DNA of 64,000 nucleotides, taken from Streptomyces caniscabiei (GTDB taxonomy: Bacteria > Actinomycetota > Actinomycetes > Streptomycetales > Streptomycetaceae). The position numbers and the translations under genes are program-made. Location: NCBI RefSeq assembly GCF_014930365.1, contig NZ_JABXWI010000003.1, positions 434,001 to 498,000 of the forward strand. The letters run 5' to 3'. Shown in pieces: positions 17,082 to 25,868 of this stretch. The notes under the pieces are model-generated. The model saw only the letters and a program-made list of their open reading frames with translations, searched no databases and was not told where the DNA came from. Within the stretch, counting starts at the first letter, position 1. Every line of letters starts with the position of its first letter.

Positions 17082-18029
17082 TCAATCACGGGCCGCGCGT
17101 GCCTCCCGGGGACTCATGCCGTAGGACGCCTTGAAGGCGTGGCTGAAGTGGGCCGGGTCCGTGAACCCCCAGCGCGCGCCGATGGCGCCGACCGGAAGGT
17201 GGTCCAGGGCCGGGTCGGTGAGGTCGCGCCGGCACCGGACGAGGCGGTGTTCCCGGATCCAGCCCGAGATGGTGTGTCCCTGTGCGGCGAGCAACTTGTA
17301 CAGGTAGCGACGGGAGATGCGGTGGGCTGCCGCGATCCTCTCGGGACTGAGTCCGGGGTCGGCGAGCCGCTGCTCCATGTAGATGAGGATGCGCTGGGTG
17401 AGCAGGCCCGGACCGTCGTGTCCTGCCGGGTCCCCGCCGGCGCGCTCCGCGAGCATGGTGCCGATGAGGCCGACCACGTTGCCGGCGAGCCGCGACGTGC
17501 CGCGTTCCTCCAGGTGTTCCACCTGCCGTGCCAGCTCGTAGAGAAAGGGGCGCACCACCAGGCCGAGCCCGTCGTGGCACGAGACCGGAGTCGCCGCGAC
17601 CCGCGCCAGATCGCGTTCCGGCAACTGGAGCATGGGGCGCGGGAACATCACCACGAGGCCGCTGTGGGGCTGGTCGAGGTCGTAGGTGAAGGGATGGCGC
17701 GTGTCGTAGATCACCAACTCACCCGGCCCGACCTGGGCTTGGCGGTCCTTCTGGGTGAGTACACCGTGCCCGGTGAGCTGCAGTGTGACCTGGACGAAGT
17801 CGGGCGCGTCGGATCCGATGTGCCGACGGGTGCGCGCGACGGTGTGCGGTTCGGCCGTGATGGCCGAGAACTGGACCGGGCCGAGCTGTGCGGACCGCAG
17901 GGAGGCACGGAAGTCGGCACACGCGCGCGGCAGAACCTCCAGGGGCACGAGGTTCCGGCTGACGGCTTCCCGCCAGCTCTCCAGTCTTCGGGTGGTGTCG
18001 CCGTCCTCCGGCGTCGTCATCCGGGGCAT
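17082..18029 (-). CDS. AraC-family transcriptional regulator with AraC_binding_2-like sensor domain
   Basis: A 315-residue regulator. Residues 1-200 form a sensor like that of NphR/FeaR-type regulators (PFAM AraC_binding_2 style; FVQVTLQLTGHG, GPGELVIYDTRHPFTYDL). Residues 215-312 hold two helix-turn-helix units (LSPERIAAAHRISRRYLYKL and IGARWGFTDPAHFSHAF ending SPREAR). The ATG start has GGGGAG six bases upstream. It is divergent from a flavin-dependent oxygenase/reductase pair. In Rhodococcus a regulator of this class (NphR) activates a two-component phenol-type hydroxylase, so local activation of 18699-20368 by an aromatic or similar ligand is the natural inference. Confidence 0.85.
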   Translation of the reverse strand: MPRMTTPEDGDTTRRLESWREAVSRNLVPLEVLPRACADFRASLRSAQLGPVQFSAITAEPHTVARTRRHIGSDAPDFVQVTLQLTGHGVLTQKDRQAQVGPGELVIYDTRHPFTYDLDQPHSGLVVMFPRPMLQLPERDLARVAATPVSCHDGLGLVVRPFLYELARQVEHLEERGTSRLAGNVVGLIGTMLAERAGGDPAGHDGPGLLTQRILIYMEQRLADPGLSPERIAAAHRISRRYLYKLLAAQGHTISGWIREHRLVRCRRDLTDPALDHLPVGAIGARWGFTDPAHFSHAFKASYGMSPREARAARD

Positions 18030-18468
18030 GCGGCTCCCCTCACGGCGGATACTGCCCCCCGAGGAGCCGGGCTCGACCAGCCCCCTCCCTTACCCGGAGC
18101 TTAAATCCCCGCGAGCGATCCCGGCCCGCGAGTGTCGGGGATCACACTGCCGCCGTGCCGCCGAGCCGCCGTGATCTGTGCGAACGCCCGGAGGTTGCCG
18201 CCGAGAGCACGACCGTCGTCGTCGCCGCACGAGCGGTTCTCAATCAGCCAAATACCCGGGCTCACAAAAGCAAGCGGGACAGGCTGCCTCGCACCGACCA
18301 TTCAGGGCAGTGAGCAGGAGGCATCGGCGTGGTCCGTGCAGGACGAGCACGACCACACCCGCCCCCGGCCGACCGGAGCGTCACCGCGGTCCCACCCTTC
18401 AGGCCGCGGTGATCGCTTTCCGCACACGGCCGTGCCGCCTGCCGAGCCCGCACATCTGGAGGACACGC
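18030..18468. other. Divergent promoter region between AraC regulator and monooxygenase operon
   Basis: About 440 bp without a supported gene. AraC half-sites cannot be called by eye. A strong SD (GGAGG) at 18457-18463 belongs to the small frame that starts at 18469. Confidence 0.5.
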
Positions 18469-18702
18469 ATGAACGCCACTGAGGAGCCCGCTCCGGCGCG
18501 GTCCGTACCCCGCAGCCCGCGCCACGTATGCGCCGGGGTGGCCCCGCGCACGTCCTCCGGCGGCTCCTTCGCGCAGGGCCGGCCCGTCGGCGGGTCGCTG
18601 CCAAGGACGCGATTCGAGGGCCGCGGACAGGACGCACGACGCCAACAACCAGTACCCGGCGAGCAGGACACCCGCTCGTCCGAACGAGGAGACGCATCAT
18701 GA
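18469..18702 (+). CDS. Small 77-residue frame translationally coupled to the monooxygenase
   Basis: ATG 18469 is preceded by TGGAGGACACGC, one of the best SD sequences in the region, and its TGA overlaps the oxygenase ATG (ATGA at 18699-18702). The peptide is polar, rich in Arg, Pro, Ser and Gly, with no membrane segment or known domain. Third-position GC is high in the first half and falls in the second, so it may be a leader peptide or coupling frame rather than a functional protein. I do not recognise it. Confidence 0.4.
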   Translation: MNATEEPAPARSVPRSPRHVCAGVAPRTSSGGSFAQGRPVGGSLPRTRFEGRGQDARRQQPVPGEQDTRSSERGDAS

Positions 18703-19880
18703 CGACATTGCTCGAGACCGCTCCGTCACTGGACCGGGAATCCGACGACAGCCTGCTCGGCCGCGTCCGCGGCCTCCTGCCCGAGATCGCGGCCCGGTCC
18801 GCCGAGGCCGAGGCCGCCAGGGCGGTCCCCGCGGAGATCGTCGCCGCGCTGCGCGAGGCCGGGGTGTTCCGGATGGCCCTGCCCAAGGCCTGGGGCGGCG
18901 AGCAGATGGACCTGGTGGAGGCCGCTCGTGTGATCCGGGTGATCTCACGGGCCGACGGTTCGGCGGGCTGGACCGTCCAGGCGGCATCGATGGCCTGGTT
19001 CTTCGTACGGTCGCTGCCCCAGGAGACACTGGCGAACGAGGTCTTCGGCGACGGCGCCGACCTGATGCTCCGTGGGGCGATCGCCCCGAAGGGGAAGGCG
19101 ACGCCCGTGGAGGGCGGCTACCGGCTCAGTGGCCGCTGGCCACTGGCCAGTGGTTCCTTCGCCCCGGACTGGATGCTCGCCGGCTTCGTGGTCGAGGGTG
19201 CGTCCCCGCGGCCGGACGGCCCCCCGGACATGCGTGTCGCGCTGATCCGTCCCGAGCAGGTCACCTTCCTCGACACCTGGGACGCGGTGGGTCTGCGGGC
19301 CACGCAGAGCACCGACTTCACCATGGACGACGTCTTCGTTCCCGAGCGCTTCACCGGCCCGCTGATGGGCGCCAACAACATCCCCGCCCCCTTCTACGAC
19401 CTGCCGTACTCGCCGACCGGCGCCTCGCACGACGCCGTCATCCTCGGCTGTCTGCAGGGCGCGCTCGACGATCTCGCCGAGCTCGCCGCCACCAAGCGGC
19501 CGGCGTTCGATCCGAGGGTGCTCATCGGCGAGGACCCGGTGTTCCAGGAGCGTTTCGCCGAACTGCACGTGCGCACGGCGGCGCTGACGGCTCTGTCGGA
19601 GAACACCGGCCGTGTCGTGATGGGCCGGACCCTCGCGGGCGAGCAGCCCACCCCCACCGAGTGGTTCACCTTCACCGGTGGCGTCGAGTACATCCACGAC
19701 GAGGGCATCCGCATCCTCAACGAGATCATGACGCTGTCGGGCAGCTCCGGGCTCTACAGCTCCAACCCGATGCAGCGTCGCTGGCGCGACGTCCGCTGCG
19801 TCTCCCAGCACGTTGCCGGCAACAACGGCTCGATGCGGAAGCTGGGCGCGGTCCTGTCGGGGCAGGAGGGCGTCCGATGA
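18699..19880 (+). CDS. Flavin-dependent monooxygenase, oxygenase component (acyl-CoA dehydrogenase fold)
   Basis: A 393-residue group D-type flavoprotein monooxygenase related to HsaA/DszC-like enzymes. The acyl-CoA-dehydrogenase-like N-terminus (IVAALREAGVFRMALPKAWGG), the central sheet (GGYRLSGRWPLASGS; WDAVGLRATQSTDF) and the C-terminal four-helix bundle (SGSSGLYSSNPMQRRWRDV) are all present. These enzymes use reduced FMN or FAD supplied by a partner reductase, which is encoded next with a 4-bp overlap. The catalytic Glu of true dehydrogenases is not evident, supporting a hydroxylase role. ATG 18699 has GAGGAG upstream and overlaps a small coupled frame. The substrate is unknown; the AraC neighbour suggests an aromatic or related compound. 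Confidence 0.85.
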   Translation: MTTLLETAPSLDRESDDSLLGRVRGLLPEIAARSAEAEAARAVPAEIVAALREAGVFRMALPKAWGGEQMDLVEAARVIRVISRADGSAGWTVQAASMAWFFVRSLPQETLANEVFGDGADLMLRGAIAPKGKATPVEGGYRLSGRWPLASGSFAPDWMLAGFVVEGASPRPDGPPDMRVALIRPEQVTFLDTWDAVGLRATQSTDFTMDDVFVPERFTGPLMGANNIPAPFYDLPYSPTGASHDAVILGCLQGALDDLAELAATKRPAFDPRVLIGEDPVFQERFAELHVRTAALTALSENTGRVVMGRTLAGEQPTPTEWFTFTGGVEYIHDEGIRILNEIMTLSGSSGLYSSNPMQRRWRDVRCVSQHVAGNNGSMRKLGAVLSGQEGVR

Positions 19881-20368
19881 GCCCGCTGGACACGACGATG
19901 GATCCCCTTGAGCTGCGCCGGGCCTTCGGCTGCTTCCCCTCCGGGGTCACAGCCCTGTGCGCACTGGGTTCCGGCTCGCCGGTGGGCATGGTCGCCAGCA
20001 CCTTCACCCCGGTCTCGCTGTCACCCGCCCTGGTCTCGGTCTGCGTACAGGACAGCTCGGCGACGTGGCCCAGGTTGCGCGAGGGGGGCCGCCTGGGCGT
20101 GAGCGTGCTCACCGAAGGACAGGACACGGTCTGCCGGTCGCTGGCCGCCAAGGACGGGGACCGGTTCGCGAGCGTCGAGTGGGAGGCCGCCGAGAGCGGC
20201 AGCGTGTACATCCACGGGGCCAGCCTCTGGCTGGACTGCTCGGTGTACGCCGAGCTTCCCGGGGGCGACCACACGATCGCCCTGCTCGAGGTCCACGGCC
20301 TGCGGGCCGAACACGACAGGGCCCCGCTGGTGTTCCACGGCAGCCGGTTCCGGCAGCTGGCCGCCTGA
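19877..20368 (+). CDS. Flavin reductase partner (NAD(P)H:flavin oxidoreductase, HpaC/HsaB-like)
   Basis: A 163-residue flavin_reduct domain protein: LRRAFGCFPSGVTALCA, SPVGMVASTFTPVSLSPALVSVCVQ (flavin-binding split-barrel core) and DHTIALLEVHGLRAEHD near the C-terminus. It supplies free reduced flavin to the oxygenase encoded upstream. The ATG overlaps the oxygenase stop (ATGA at 19877-19880), which implies coupled, stoichiometric translation. Length and motifs are normal. A strong hairpin lies about 275 bp downstream. Confidence 0.9.
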   Translation: MSPLDTTMDPLELRRAFGCFPSGVTALCALGSGSPVGMVASTFTPVSLSPALVSVCVQDSSATWPRLREGGRLGVSVLTEGQDTVCRSLAAKDGDRFASVEWEAAESGSVYIHGASLWLDCSVYAELPGGDHTIALLEVHGLRAEHDRAPLVFHGSRFRQLAA

Positions 20369-20643
20369 CGGCCGTCAGCCGGCGCGGGAGCACCGGGTCC
20401 CCTCACGCTCGTGAAGTCGTGGGCCCGTCCAGCGCATCGAGGCACTGTACGACTCCGGCGCGCAGAGGGCCAGGTGATCACCCGCCGGCTCGCCGAGACC
20501 CTGGGCCGATCCCGCGCGGCCGTCAGCGAGACGCCTCCCGGCCGGAGGTGCGCGGCTTCGTCGAGCGCTGCTCCAGCCCTGCCGAGGGCCGCGCCGCCCC
20601 GGTCACGTCACACGGGTCTCTTCCGGGACATCCGGGGGATGCG
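20369..20643. other. Intergenic stretch with a decayed frame and right copy of the 18-bp repeat
   Basis: Residues such as RIEALYDSGAQRAQVITRRLAETLGRSRAA can be pieced together across frames from 20430-20520 and hint at a lost DNA-binding protein, but nothing intact remains. The 18-bp repeat (20615-20632) lies just before a terminator. Confidence 0.4.
20615..20632 (+). repeat. 18-bp direct repeat, right copy
   Basis: Identical to 7756-7773 in the same orientation, about 12.9 kb away, just upstream of the 20644-20683 hairpin. Confidence 0.6.
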
Positions 20644-20683
20644 AGTGCCGCCGCACCCCGTCCGAACCGGGTGCGGCGGCACT
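20644..20683. terminator. Strong bidirectional terminator hairpin
   Basis: A 15-bp perfect stem (AGTGCCGCCGCACCC at 20644-20658 with its complement at 20669-20683) and a 10-nt loop. It lies between convergent genes: the flavin reductase (+) and the ricin-domain glycosidase (-). Confidence 0.8.
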
Positions 20684-20709
20684 TCGACTTTCCTGAAACC
20701 GTGGTCGGG

Positions 20710-23700
20710 TCAGTCCTTGCCGGTGAGCCTCCAGATCTGGTTCTTCTTGGTGGTCAGGGTGCTCCCCGTGTCGCACGGCCACTGGTGGACGAGGGCGCCG
20801 GGTGCGGTCGAGATGGTGCTGACGTCGACGCACTTGCCGCTGTGGACGGCCACGAGCTGGTAGTCGTGGCTGTTGCCGAGCGCGGTCACCGCCGCCAGTC
20901 TGAACCGCTGGTTGTTGCCGCCGTGGCAGGTCCACTGCTGGACGGCGGCGCCGTTGGCCGTCGAGATGCCCGCGACGTCCAGGCACTTGCCGCTGGAGTG
21001 GTTGACGACGGTGTAGGTGTCGGTCGAGCCGGAGACACGGTGGAAGTCGAAGACCTGCTCCTGGCCGCTTCCGCAGGTGTTCTGCCGGTACTGGGTGCCG
21101 TCCGCGGTGGACTTGGCGGGGTTCTCGAGGCAGAGCCCGCTGTGCTGGGCCACCGCGGTGGAGGAGAAGGCGGCCGGGGCACCGATGTGCAGGCTCGCCG
21201 GTGCGAAGGAGACCTGGTCGAGGTGCGGGGCGGAGCTGGAGCGCATGGGCTCTCCGATGTCGCTGCCGCCGCCCGAGTACACCTTGCCGATGGTGGTGCC
21301 GTCCCAGTTGTAGAGCTGTGAGGAGGTGAACTTGACCGTGTTGGCACCCTTCTTGAGGGTGACGTGGGCGGTGTAGTCCTGGAACTGGTTCCAGTGCAGG
21401 GTGCTCGCGAAGTGGACGCGGGTGGCGTCGCCGCCGTTGACGCTGACGTCGGCGTGCTCGGCGTACAGGTCGGGGTTGTAGTGGTTGGAGGGCAGTTCCT
21501 CGGCGTTGGCGTAGCGCATCGTCATGGCGTAGGTGCCGGCCGAGGGCGCGTCGACGTCGAGGGTGAGGGAGTTGGCGGTGCCGTCGGAGATGCCGGTGAC
21601 GACGCCTCCGTCGGCCTGGCTGTAGCTGGTGGAGACGTCGGCGGTGCCGGTGAGGGTGCCGTCCTCGGCCTGGTAGGTGACCACGTTGCCGGTGGTCACG
21701 GCCGAGGTGGCACTGAAGGGGGTGACGGCCAGGTCGTCCAGGGCGAAGGTGCCGCCGGCGCCGGTCACCTTGACCTTGTTGATGCCGGCCTTCAGGTACA
21801 CCCGGTTGGTGGAGGTGGACCAGGCGTCGGGCGTCGCGCCGGAGAGGGTCTGGTCGTCGGCCGCCCTGCCGTTGACAGTGAGGTCGGCCCGGCCGGTGTT
21901 GCGGAAGCGGGCCGTGAGGTCCGCGTATCCGTCACGCGCCGAGTAGACCCAGAACGTCGCCGACTTGCCGGAGGTGAGGTTCACCGCGCCCGCGCCGGAC
22001 TGACCCTGGGAGGTGTAGGTGGTGCTGCCGTTGTCGGAGAGGGTGGCCTGCTCGGCCTCGTGGAGCGTGGTGCCCTGGACGTCGGCGTCCCGGTACCGGA
22101 GGTCGATCTTGTCGATGATGGCGTCACCGTCGGTCTTCGCGTTGTTGTCGCCGGTGGTGGCGAGGGTGATGGTGTGGCTGCCGGCGGTGAGGTGCACGGT
22201 GGTGTCGCTGTGGCCCCACACCACCCACTGGAAGCCCACCGGGATGTCGACCCTCTTCGAGGCGCCGCCGTCGACGCGCAGATACACGTCGGTCGGGCCC
22301 TTGACCTCGGCGTCCTTGGCGTAGCTGCTGCCGAACACCGACACGTCGTAGTCGCCGGTGGTGGGGACGGAGACGGGGAAGGAGATCACCGTGGTGGAGC
22401 CGGTGCGCAGACCGCCGACGTCCTTCGTACCCGAGGCGGGGAACTTGCTGACGTTGCCGGTCGTGCCCTCGGTGTTGATGTTGTAGCCACTGCCGCTGAG
22501 CGTGGCGTTCTCGGCCTCGTACGTGCCCGTCCAGGTGCTGTCGGAGGGGGTGGCGCTGCCGGTGCCGCCCGGGGAGACGATCACCTGGTACGCGGACATC
22601 GCGTCGAGGGTGAGGGGGACGGTGATCGAACCGTCGGAGCCCACGGCGACGTCGGCGTCGGAGAGCCGGGTCGGGGTGGCCGCCGCGCCGAGGTAGCCGC
22701 TGTAGCGGTCCTGGAAGACACTGACGTGCACGGTGTTGCCGAAGACCGCCGGGTCGATGTTCTTGATGACCGTGTCGGAGGCGCCGCTGGTGCCTCCTCC
22801 GGCGAGGATGACGCGGGCCTGCTTCTTGCCCGTGTCCAGGCTCGCCAGGCCCTGCAGGGTGTACGCGGCGTTGTTCCCGGAGCTGGTGACCTTGACGGTG
22901 TTGCCGCTCATGGAGCTGTACCAGTTGTAGAGCCACCACTGGGCGTTGGGGGTGTTCTGGGCCGCGGCGGAGTCACCGAGGTTGCCGTTGATGTTCCAGT
23001 ACGGCAGGTTGCCGTCGATCTTCTTGTCCTCGATGGCCGAGATCCACTGCACCATCTGACCGGGGTCGGTCAGATGGTAGCGGTGGGCGTACTCGTTGAG
23101 GTTGACGGTGATCGGCGAGGTGATGCCGGCGGCGGTCTCCACCGAGCGGTAGGAGTCGACGGTGCTGCGGACGTCCGCCGGGCTCCCCAGGGTGTGCCAG
23201 GTGACCACGTCGGGCAGGCAGTTGTTGGTCTTGCAGTAGTTCAGGAAGCCGCTGAGGGAGGAGGAGGTGTAGCTGGAGGTGTTGGGCCCCGCCAGCCGCG
23301 CCTCGGGCCAGATGCCCTTGATGAAGTTGTACGTCTGACGCCACTCCGCGTTGAAGTTGTTCAGCGCGGTGGAGTTGGTGCGCATGCCGCTGAACCAGTT
23401 CAGGTCCGGCTCGTTGTAGGGGACGAAGACGATGTGGTCGGCGTGGGGGCTGGCCTTCGCCTGCTCCACCTGGGTTCTCATCGTCTCCTGGTAGGCCGCG
23501 TAGCTCGTGCGCTCGTAGTTGGCCCGGTAGACGTCCGTCATGTAGATGAAGACGTCCCCGCCGCCGCTGTCCACGAACGGATCGGCGATCTCCAGGGCGT
23601 CAGAGCCGGGGTGCTGCTGTCCGTCCTGGTACTTGGTGTTGGTGGTCTGCACCCCCATCCCCTCGATGAGGTTGTTGGTCGGCACGTCCGGGCCGTACAG

Positions 23701-23901
23701 GCCGTACAGCACCCCGGAGGCGCCACCGCGGAAGGCTCCGGTGGTGGTGCCCAGGTCGACGGTGAGGGTGGGGTCCGCAGCGGCGGCCGGCGCCGCGACC
23801 GCGGTGGTGAGGCCGGCCAGGACGGTCAGCGGAAGCAGTGTCCGGGTGATGCCGTGAAGAAGCCGTCTCGAGGCCGAGCGGCTCTGCCCGAGTCTTCGCA
23901 T
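20710..23901 (-). CDS. Secreted multimodular clan GH-A-like glycoside hydrolase with C-terminal ricin-type CBM13
   Basis: A 1063-residue exported enzyme. ATG 23901 has GAAGGAA upstream and a long signal peptide (cleavage near AAAADP, about 45). A TIM-barrel-like catalytic domain (about 50-400) has candidate acid/base Glu164 in VPYNEPD and nucleophile Glu270 in VNLNEYAH, spaced as in clan GH-A (GH39-like). It also has DVPTNNLIEGMG and NGNLGDSAAAQN. Three beta-sandwich modules of CBM35/CBM6 character follow, each starting EAE/QAED, then a ricin-B trefoil (about 910-1063) with repeated CLD-type and QxW motifs. The catalytic core is paralogous to the 30721-34374 product. Substrate and exact GH family are not readable. 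It is the last gene of the sugar-uptake direction. Confidence 0.75.
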   Translation of the reverse strand: MRRLGQSRSASRRLLHGITRTLLPLTVLAGLTTAVAAPAAAADPTLTVDLGTTTGAFRGGASGVLYGLYGPDVPTNNLIEGMGVQTTNTKYQDGQQHPGSDALEIADPFVDSGGGDVFIYMTDVYRANYERTSYAAYQETMRTQVEQAKASPHADHIVFVPYNEPDLNWFSGMRTNSTALNNFNAEWRQTYNFIKGIWPEARLAGPNTSSYTSSSLSGFLNYCKTNNCLPDVVTWHTLGSPADVRSTVDSYRSVETAAGITSPITVNLNEYAHRYHLTDPGQMVQWISAIEDKKIDGNLPYWNINGNLGDSAAAQNTPNAQWWLYNWYSSMSGNTVKVTSSGNNAAYTLQGLASLDTGKKQARVILAGGGTSGASDTVIKNIDPAVFGNTVHVSVFQDRYSGYLGAAATPTRLSDADVAVGSDGSITVPLTLDAMSAYQVIVSPGGTGSATPSDSTWTGTYEAENATLSGSGYNINTEGTTGNVSKFPASGTKDVGGLRTGSTTVISFPVSVPTTGDYDVSVFGSSYAKDAEVKGPTDVYLRVDGGASKRVDIPVGFQWVVWGHSDTTVHLTAGSHTITLATTGDNNAKTDGDAIIDKIDLRYRDADVQGTTLHEAEQATLSDNGSTTYTSQGQSGAGAVNLTSGKSATFWVYSARDGYADLTARFRNTGRADLTVNGRAADDQTLSGATPDAWSTSTNRVYLKAGINKVKVTGAGGTFALDDLAVTPFSATSAVTTGNVVTYQAEDGTLTGTADVSTSYSQADGGVVTGISDGTANSLTLDVDAPSAGTYAMTMRYANAEELPSNHYNPDLYAEHADVSVNGGDATRVHFASTLHWNQFQDYTAHVTLKKGANTVKFTSSQLYNWDGTTIGKVYSGGGSDIGEPMRSSSAPHLDQVSFAPASLHIGAPAAFSSTAVAQHSGLCLENPAKSTADGTQYRQNTCGSGQEQVFDFHRVSGSTDTYTVVNHSSGKCLDVAGISTANGAAVQQWTCHGGNNQRFRLAAVTALGNSHDYQLVAVHSGKCVDVSTISTAPGALVHQWPCDTGSTLTTKKNQIWRLTGKD

Positions 23902-23984
23902 GTGCTCACGTTCCTTCAGGATGGGGCTTGTATGTGCTGCGCCGGCCCCCGTGCCGGACGTGTGGGTGGGTGCCTGCCGCGGCG

Positions 23985-25754
23985 CTAGCTCGCGGGTCGG
24001 ACGGCGGTGTCGCCGGTCGCGGCCTCCGCGCGCAGGTGGTGGCCATGGGCGAGGAGGAGGTAGCTGCTCGCGGTCCAGGTGTAGGCGCGGTCGCGCAGGC
24101 CGGTGCCGGTGAGGGCGTCGAAGTTCTCGGCGAAGCCGTGGGTCTCGCACAGGGCGCGGAAGCGGGCGCTGATGTCGTCCGCGAGGCGTTCGTGGCCGGC
24201 GCGGCGCAGGCCGTCCTCGACGAGGACGGTGGCGGGGGCCCAGATCGGGCCGCGCCAGTAGCCGTCGGCGAGGTAGTGCGGGGACGTGGGCAGTTCGGTG
24301 GCGAGGCCGTACGGGGTCAGATGGGCCTTGATGTGGTCGGCGAGGGTGCCGGCGACCTTGGCGGGCAGGTGCTCGCCCAGCGCGATGGGCATCAGGTCGA
24401 GGAGGCCGGCGCTGCTCCAGGTGTCCCCGGTGCGGGCCGAGCGGGCGACGAACCTTTCCCCGGTCCAGAGCTGGTCGAGCAGCTCGGTCCGGATCTCCTC
24501 GGCCGTCCGCGTCCACCGTTCGGCCTCGTCCTCCTTGCTCAACTCCTTCGCCAGGGAGGCTAGTTCGTGGAGTTGGAGGACGAGGAAGGCGGCAAGGTCG
24601 GCGGTGACGACCACCCGCTCGGGGTCGAAGGTGGTGGCGTTGTCCCAGCCGCTGTCGTTGCCGTGCTGATAGTGGGGCAGGTCGGCACCGGGGACACGCC
24701 GGGCGGTGAGCCAGAAGTCGGTCCAGCGCTCCAGACGCTCGTACGCCAGGGCGAGTTCGGTCCGGTCAGGAGGTGTCGGCAGGGTGCGGCGCAGATGGCC
24801 GAAGGCCCAGCCGTGGATAGGTGGCTTGACGAAGTTGTGGAGGACCTCGGAGTGGGTGACCGAGTCCGGCAGCGCGCCGCTCTCGTCCTGGTGGTCGAAG
24901 GGCAGGTGGAACTGGTCCAGGGCCAGTTCGGGGCGCCCGGGCGCGAGGGCGAGGGCGTTGAAGCAGTGGTCCCAGCTCCAGACCTTGTCCATCCAGTGCT
25001 TGGACATCAGCACGCCCGGCCGGGTGACCAGCCCCTTCGCGGCGACGGTCGCCGACCAGACGACGTAGGCGGCGAGTTCCGCGGCCGGGGTGTCATCCGA
25101 ACGCCAGGGAGCCACGGCGTCGACGAAATCCGCGAAGGCGGCGCGGGCGGCGGCCACGACGGCGTCGAAGGGCGCCGAGGACACGTACGGGGGGCGGGCG
25201 GTGTCGAACTCCTCGATCGCGATCTCCCAGTCGCCGTCCCCCCGCGCGGACACGGTGACACCTCGGTCGGCGCCGCCCAGGGCCTGGTCACCGACCGCGT
25301 CCGCGAGGACGCCGGACAGCAGGGTGACGCGGTAGCGGCGGCCGGTCTCGTACGAGGTGAAGACGTGCGCGTTCGCCGCCGGGTCGTGGAAGAAGTACGT
25401 GCCGCTGAACGGGGTCAGGGTGCGCGCGGCGGCGAGAACGCCGAAGTCAGGACCGCTGCCCCGCAGGCGTACGGTGTCCGGTGCCTCGTAGGCGAGCTCG
25501 ACGCGGCCCTTCCCGTCGGTCCAGGTGAGCAGGCCCGGTGTCGCCTCGACGCGGGTCTCGGCCCGCTCGCCCGTCGCCGGGTCCAGGGGGACCAGACGCA
25601 GCACGCCGTGCATGCCGTTCTGGTGCGAGACGAGGTGGAGGTCCTCGGCGTAGGTCTTCTCCGCCACCACGGGGGAGATGTCGAACCAGGATCCGTACGC
25701 GCTGAACGGGATGTCGTGGACGGAGAAGGCCGGGCCGGATCGGGCGGCGGTCAT
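23985..25754 (-). CDS. Intracellular GH63-like (alpha/alpha)6 glycosidase
   Basis: A 589-residue protein without signal peptide. An N-terminal beta-rich half (to about 210) precedes an (alpha/alpha)6 barrel typical of MGH1/GH63-like and trehalase-related enzymes. Landmarks are WMDKVWSWDHCFNALAL with candidate acid Asp in WSWD, GNDSGWDNATTFD, YWRGPIWAPATVLVEDGL, and a late aromatic stretch (RAYTWTASSYLLLAHGHH). Relatives hydrolyse alpha-linked glucosides, mannosylglycerate or glucosylglycerate. It sits between the ABC transporter genes and the ricin-domain secreted enzyme, all on one strand, so it probably cleaves the imported oligosaccharide. The start is the first ATG; the SD is weak (GAG). 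Confidence 0.8.
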   Translation of the reverse strand: MTAARSGPAFSVHDIPFSAYGSWFDISPVVAEKTYAEDLHLVSHQNGMHGVLRLVPLDPATGERAETRVEATPGLLTWTDGKGRVELAYEAPDTVRLRGSGPDFGVLAAARTLTPFSGTYFFHDPAANAHVFTSYETGRRYRVTLLSGVLADAVGDQALGGADRGVTVSARGDGDWEIAIEEFDTARPPYVSSAPFDAVVAAARAAFADFVDAVAPWRSDDTPAAELAAYVVWSATVAAKGLVTRPGVLMSKHWMDKVWSWDHCFNALALAPGRPELALDQFHLPFDHQDESGALPDSVTHSEVLHNFVKPPIHGWAFGHLRRTLPTPPDRTELALAYERLERWTDFWLTARRVPGADLPHYQHGNDSGWDNATTFDPERVVVTADLAAFLVLQLHELASLAKELSKEDEAERWTRTAEEIRTELLDQLWTGERFVARSARTGDTWSSAGLLDLMPIALGEHLPAKVAGTLADHIKAHLTPYGLATELPTSPHYLADGYWRGPIWAPATVLVEDGLRRAGHERLADDISARFRALCETHGFAENFDALTGTGLRDRAYTWTASSYLLLAHGHHLRAEAATGDTAVRPAS

Positions 25755-25832
25755 GTGGCGTGACTCGTTTCTGGAGCAGGGGGTGCCGACCGGCCGGCGC
25801 GGGAGGGCGCCGGTCGTCGTGGCGGGTCGGGG

Positions 25833-25868
25833 GGCTCAGTCCTTGACGGTGGCTCAGTCCTTGACGGC
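25833..25868. repeat. 18-bp tandem duplication at the permease stop codon
   Basis: GGCTCAGTCCTTGACGGT is followed directly by the same 18-mer with the last base changed to C. The duplication repeats the last coding residues (VKD) and stop of the permease gene. Confidence 0.85.

Noticed and set aside
20430..20570. Helix-turn-helix regulator gene
   Set aside because: Only short pieces in different frames, no start or continuous domain.
21364..23988. Long plus-strand frame (874 codons) opposite the ricin-domain glycosidase
   Set aside because: Residue content is a mirrored-codon pattern (Val/Gly/Asp rich) with no domain; the minus strand has signal peptide and catalytic motifs.
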